This document shows, piece by piece, positions 9,746 to 12,378 of a DNA stretch of 12,378 nucleotides. The DNA comes from Saccoglossus kowalevskii (Eukaryota > Hemichordata > Enteropneusta > Harrimaniidae), in NCBI RefSeq assembly GCF_000003605.2, contig NW_003132256.1, positions 1-12,378 on the forward strand, written 5' to 3'. Position 1 is the first letter of the stretch. Each line of letters opens with the position of its first letter. The notes under the pieces are model-generated. The model saw only the letters and a program-made list of their open reading frames with translations, did not search any database and was not told the origin of the DNA. The position numbers and the translations under genes were made by a program.

Positions 9746-10103
9746 AAATTCAGTCATGGACTTGGAGGTAGTGTGGCGAACCATGTGTATAAGGAATTCA
9801 GTCATGGACTTAGAGGTAGTGTGGCGAACCATTTGTATATGGAATTCAGTCATGGACTTGGAGGGTTCCTTTATGGGGTTCCTTTTCCCAGAATCTAGCA
9901 TCAATTTCCAATTTCCAAATTTGTAATTGGCCATCAATTTTATTTTTGTATCCTGCGATATTTCCCATGAACCTTCGAAATATGATCTCACAGAAGAATA
10001 CTGTCGTTGCCCGTGATTATTCTATACGTTGTTTTTTTGCATTGCAGTTGTATTTGCATTATTATATGAAATCACATAATTGTTTCATTTCTCCCTATTA
10101 TTA

Positions 10104-10230
10104 GAGGGGCGGTGGTCGTCGCGCAGCGCGTGTTCGAATTTCATGTAAATAAACAATGTATTTTACATGCGTTGTATACGTCGCTATGAGTCCCATATCG
10201 AACAGGACGCGGCACGACGACTACCGCCCT
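10104..10230. repeat. Imperfect palindrome in spacer copy 2
   Basis: Second copy of the 127-bp palindrome. The arms are at 10107-10121 and 10215-10229, with no base difference from copy 1 that I could see. The two differences nearest to it lie just outside on the left (counterparts of 4840 and 4850). Confidence 0.6.
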
Positions 10231-10453
10231 TTAATTATATTATATTTAAAGTTTTTACGGAGTAAGAAAGATGTTTTTCTAAGTAAACATATGCGAAATA
10301 ATCTAAAAAGCGACCATTTTGGAACATCTTCTATAGGATTCTATGTAGAGATATTATTCCATGAATAACTTATACTAACATAACACAACGTATCAGTCTT
10401 TAGCATAGGTCACCGGACATTTTTGCAATATGATGGAATATTTTTGCCATAGG

Positions 10454-10482
10454 AACTAATTAAAAACTAATTAAAAAAAAAA
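10454..10482. repeat. 11-bp direct repeat plus A tract (copy 2)
   Basis: aactaattaaa occurs twice (10454-10464 and 10465-10475) and runs into ten A, identical to copy 1. The flanking c and t runs are each one base shorter than in copy 1. Confidence 0.8.
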
Positions 10483-10668
10483 CACATTTTTGATCAATTT
10501 TCGAGGTCGTTTTATGGAAAACTTTGTTCGGTGATCATATATTTTTATTTATTTGGCGAACCACGTGTATATGGAATCCAGTCATGGACTTGGAGGTAGT
10601 GTGGCGAACCAAGTGTATATGGAATTCAGTCATGAACTGGGATGTAGTATGGCAAACCATGTGTATAT

Positions 10669-10952
10669 GGAATGAAGTCATGGACATAGAGGTAGTGTGG
10701 CGAACCATTTGTATATGGAATTCAGTCATGAACTGGGATGTATGGCGAACCACGTGTATATGAAATTCAGTCATGGACTTAGAGGTAGTATGGAGAACTA
10801 TGTGTATATGGAATTCAGTCATGGACTTAGAGGTAGTGTGGCGAACCATGTGTATATGGAATTCAGTCATGGACTTAGATGTAGTGTGGTGAACCATGTG
10901 TATATGGAATTCAGTCATGGACTTGGGTAATGCGGCAAACCAAGTGTATATA
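10669..10952 (+). repeat. A-to-F cassette 9 (first after spacer copy 2)
   Basis: Matches cassettes 1 and 5 (ggacata, 45-bp B monomer, cttagatgtag) and marks the start of the third large unit. Confidence 0.9.
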
Positions 10953-11632
10953 GAATTCAGTCATGGACTTGGAGGTAGTGTGGCGAACCATTTGTATATG
11001 GAATTCAGTCATGGACTTGGAGGTAGTGTGGCGATCCATGTGTATATGGAATTCAGTCATGGGCTTAGAGGTAGTGTGGCGAACCATGTGTATAAGGAAT
11101 TCAGTCATGGACTTAGAGGTAGTGTGGCGAACCATTTGTATATGGAATTCAGTCATGGACTTGGAGGTAGTGTGACGAACCATGTGTATATGGAATTCAG
11201 TCATGGCTTAGAGGTAGTGTGGCGAACCATGTGTATATGGAATTCAGTCATGGGCTTAGAGGGAGTGTGGCGAACCATTTGTAAATGGAATTCAGTCATG
11301 AACTGGGATGTAGTATGGCAAACCACGTGTATATGGAATTCAGTCATGGACTTGGAGGTAGTGTGGCGAACCAAGTGTATATGGAATTCAGTCATGGAAT
11401 TGGGGGTATTGTGGCGAACCACGTGTATATGAAATAAAGTCAAGGATTTTATGGTAATGTGGCAAACCACGTGTATATGAAATTCAGTCATGGACTTGGA
11501 GGGAGTGTGGCGAACCATGTGTATATGGAATTCAGTCATGGACTTGGAGGTAGTGTGGCGAACGAAGTGTATATGGAATTCAGTCATGGACTTGGAGGGA
11601 GTGTGGCGAACCATGTGTATATGGAATTCAGT

Positions 11633-12292
11633 CATGGCTTAGAGGTAGTGTGGCGAACCATGTGTATATGGAATTCAGTCATGGACTTGGAGGTAGTGTG
11701 GCGAACCATGTGTATATGGAATTCAGTCATGGGCTTAGAGGGAGTGTGGCGAACCATTTGTATATGGAATTCAGTCATGAACTGGGATGTAGTATGGCAA
11801 ACCACGTGTATATGGAATTCAGTCATGGACTTGGAGGTAGTGTGGTGAACCATGTGTATATTGAATTCAGTCATGGACTTGGGGGTATTGTGGCGAACCA
11901 CGTGTATATGAAATAAAGTCAAGGATTTGGTGGTAATGTGGCAAACCACGTGTATATGAAATTCAGTCATGGACTTGGAGGGAGTGTGGCGAACCATGTG
12001 TAAATGGAATTAAATCATGGGCTTGGAGGTAGTGTGGCGACCCACGTGTGCATGGAATCCAGTTATGAACTTGGAGGTAGTGTGGCGAACCAAATGTATA
12101 TGGAATTCAGTCATGGACTTGGACGTTGTGTGGCAAACCATGTGTAAATGGAATTAAATCATGGGTTTAGTAGTGTGGCGAACCACGTGTGTATATGGAA
12201 TTCAGTCATGGACTTGGAGGTACTGTGGCGAACCAAGTGTATATGTAATTCAGTCATGGACTTGGAGGGAGTGTGGCGAACCATGTGCATAT
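11633..12292 (+). repeat. Segment shared by block 1 and block 3, right copy
   Basis: Partner of 3228-3890. It lies about 1.08 kb after the spacer in its unit, whereas the left copy lies about 3.2 kb into its unit, so the two are not at equivalent positions. Confidence 0.82.
11910..12101 (+). repeat. H-to-J cassette 4
   Basis: Matches cassette 2 at +8405 bp, including the gtggcgaccc mark, and is followed by the same second I-type monomer (12150). Lone H monomers without I and J also occur at 2596 and 11431. Confidence 0.85.
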
Positions 12293-12378
12293 AGAATTCA
12301 GTCATAGACTTGGAGGGACTGTGGCGGAAACATGTGTATATGGAATTCAGTCATGGACTTGGAGGTAGTGTGGCGAAC

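Larger units (their letters stand above)
5325..9865 (+). repeat. 48-bp satellite array, block 2
   Basis: Same monomer and orientation as block 1, about 95 monomers. It begins with tggcgaaccacgtg directly after spacer copy 1, and from 5332 it repeats the opening bases of the window. Near 5513 one monomer reads gtagtggtgaacc where others read gtagtgtggtgaacc, a 2-bp loss. The most divergent stretch is about 6660-6870. A tandem duplication of about 1.2 kb fills 7050-9427. Off-length monomers gggtaatgcgg occur at 6030, 7323, 8521 and 9718, and catggcttagagg at 6307, 7504 and 8798. The longest open frame in the window lies here on the minus strand (8797-9711, 304 codons, 19 repeats of 16 residues). 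I regard it as a by-product of the repeat. Confidence 0.97.
5325..10553. repeat. Complete higher-order repeat unit, about 5.23 kb (satellite + spacer)
   Basis: This is one full period of the large-scale repeat, from the right edge of spacer copy 1 to the right edge of spacer copy 2. The evidence is threefold. The spacers are 5232 bp apart at their left ends. The satellite just left of each spacer matches at that same offset. The first A-to-F cassette after each spacer (5774 and 10669, and 781 in the left unit) shares two private marks: ggacatagagg, and a 45-bp monomer with gatgtatggcg. The left unit (1-5324) has the same number of gggtaatgcgg monomers, four, but at different spacings (1149, 861, 1439 bp against 1293, 1198, 1197 bp). 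The interiors have therefore been rearranged while the ends stayed fixed. Confidence 0.88.
9866..10553. other. Non-satellite spacer, copy 2
   Basis: Near-identical to copy 1 with the same junctions to the satellite. By eye the differences are three substitutions (4840 c to t, 4850 a to g and 5052 g to t in copy-1 coordinates) and three 1-bp deletions (in ggaaat near 5205, in cc before aca near 5252, and in the t run near 5257). That is about 99% identity over 690 bp. The third substitution would change Arg to Ser in the 70-codon frame. Identical junctions mean one insertion followed by duplication, not two independent insertions. No gene is supported. Confidence 0.92.
10554..12378 (+). repeat. 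48-bp satellite array, block 3 (continues past window end)
   Basis: About 38 monomers in the same orientation. It resumes after spacer copy 2 with the same bases as block 2, but reaches the first A-to-F cassette after only 115 bp, against 449 bp in block 2 and about 787 bp in block 1. From 11633 to about 12292 it follows a block-1 segment (3228-3890) that block 2 lacks. Small length changes include gggtttagtagtg near 12160 (3 bp shorter than at 3755), ccacgtgtgtat near 12184 (2 bp longer) and gtggcggaaacatg near 12321 (1 bp longer). The array is still running at the last base. Confidence 0.97.

Noticed and set aside
349-11915. AATAAA polyadenylation signals in H monomers (349, 2596, 3505, 6584, 6776, 11431, 11910) and at 4916
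   Set aside because: The hexamer is present, but there is no supported gene upstream and it arises from one monomer variant (aattcag to aataaag) spread by copying.
1-12378. CRISPR array
   Set aside because: The units are contiguous 48-bp repeats with shared variants. There are no unique spacers between short repeats and no cas genes.
1-12378. TATA boxes (tgtatat) in each monomer acting as promoters
   Set aside because: The string is part of every monomer, so it has no positional specificity and leads to no gene.

Overview
This window contains no gene that I can support. About 11.0 kb of its 12.4 kb is one tandem satellite with a 48-bp monomer, and the rest is two near-identical copies of a non-satellite spacer of about 690 bp. 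The monomer carries an EcoRI site (ggaattcagtcatgg), a middle part (acttggaggtagtgtgg) and an end (cgaaccatgtgtatat). All copies I read run in the same orientation. Nothing looks bacterial: there are no ribosome-binding sites, operons, rRNA or tRNA. A long homogenised satellite with an AT-rich embedded spacer points to a eukaryotic nuclear genome, plausibly an invertebrate, but I cannot name the host.

Layout: satellite block 1 (1-4633), spacer copy 1 (4634-5324), satellite block 2 (5325-9865), spacer copy 2 (9866-10553), satellite block 3 (10554-12378, running off the end). The two spacers are exactly 5232 bp apart at their left ends (109 x 48) and 5229 bp apart at their right ends. By eye they differ by three substitutions and three 1-bp deletions. 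The satellite to their left (3893-4633 and 9125-9865) matches at the same offset with about three differences. The first bases of the window also match the satellite just right of each spacer. The real repeating unit is therefore about 5.2-5.3 kb, made of satellite plus spacer. One unit is complete (5325-10553), one nearly complete (1-5324) and one partial (10554-12378).

Inside each large unit the monomers form recurring cassettes. One ends in a 46-bp monomer (gggtaatgcgg) and occurs nine times. Another has an aaataaagtcaagg monomer followed two monomers later by ggaattaaatcatgg, and occurs four times. There are also three runs of a 96-bp dimer set by one alternating base. The cassettes are shuffled and differently amplified between units, as expected from unequal exchange or gene conversion.

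Because 48 is a multiple of 3 and the monomer lacks stops in three of six frames, the array holds many long open frames on both strands (16-residue repeats such as MEFSHGLGGSVANHVY and, on the minus strand, MTEFHIHMVRHTTSKS). I treat these as by-products of the repeat. One point deserves a test: the minus frame stays open through several variants that close both plus frames. The spacer contains a 127-bp imperfect palindrome that could be a small inverted-repeat element.
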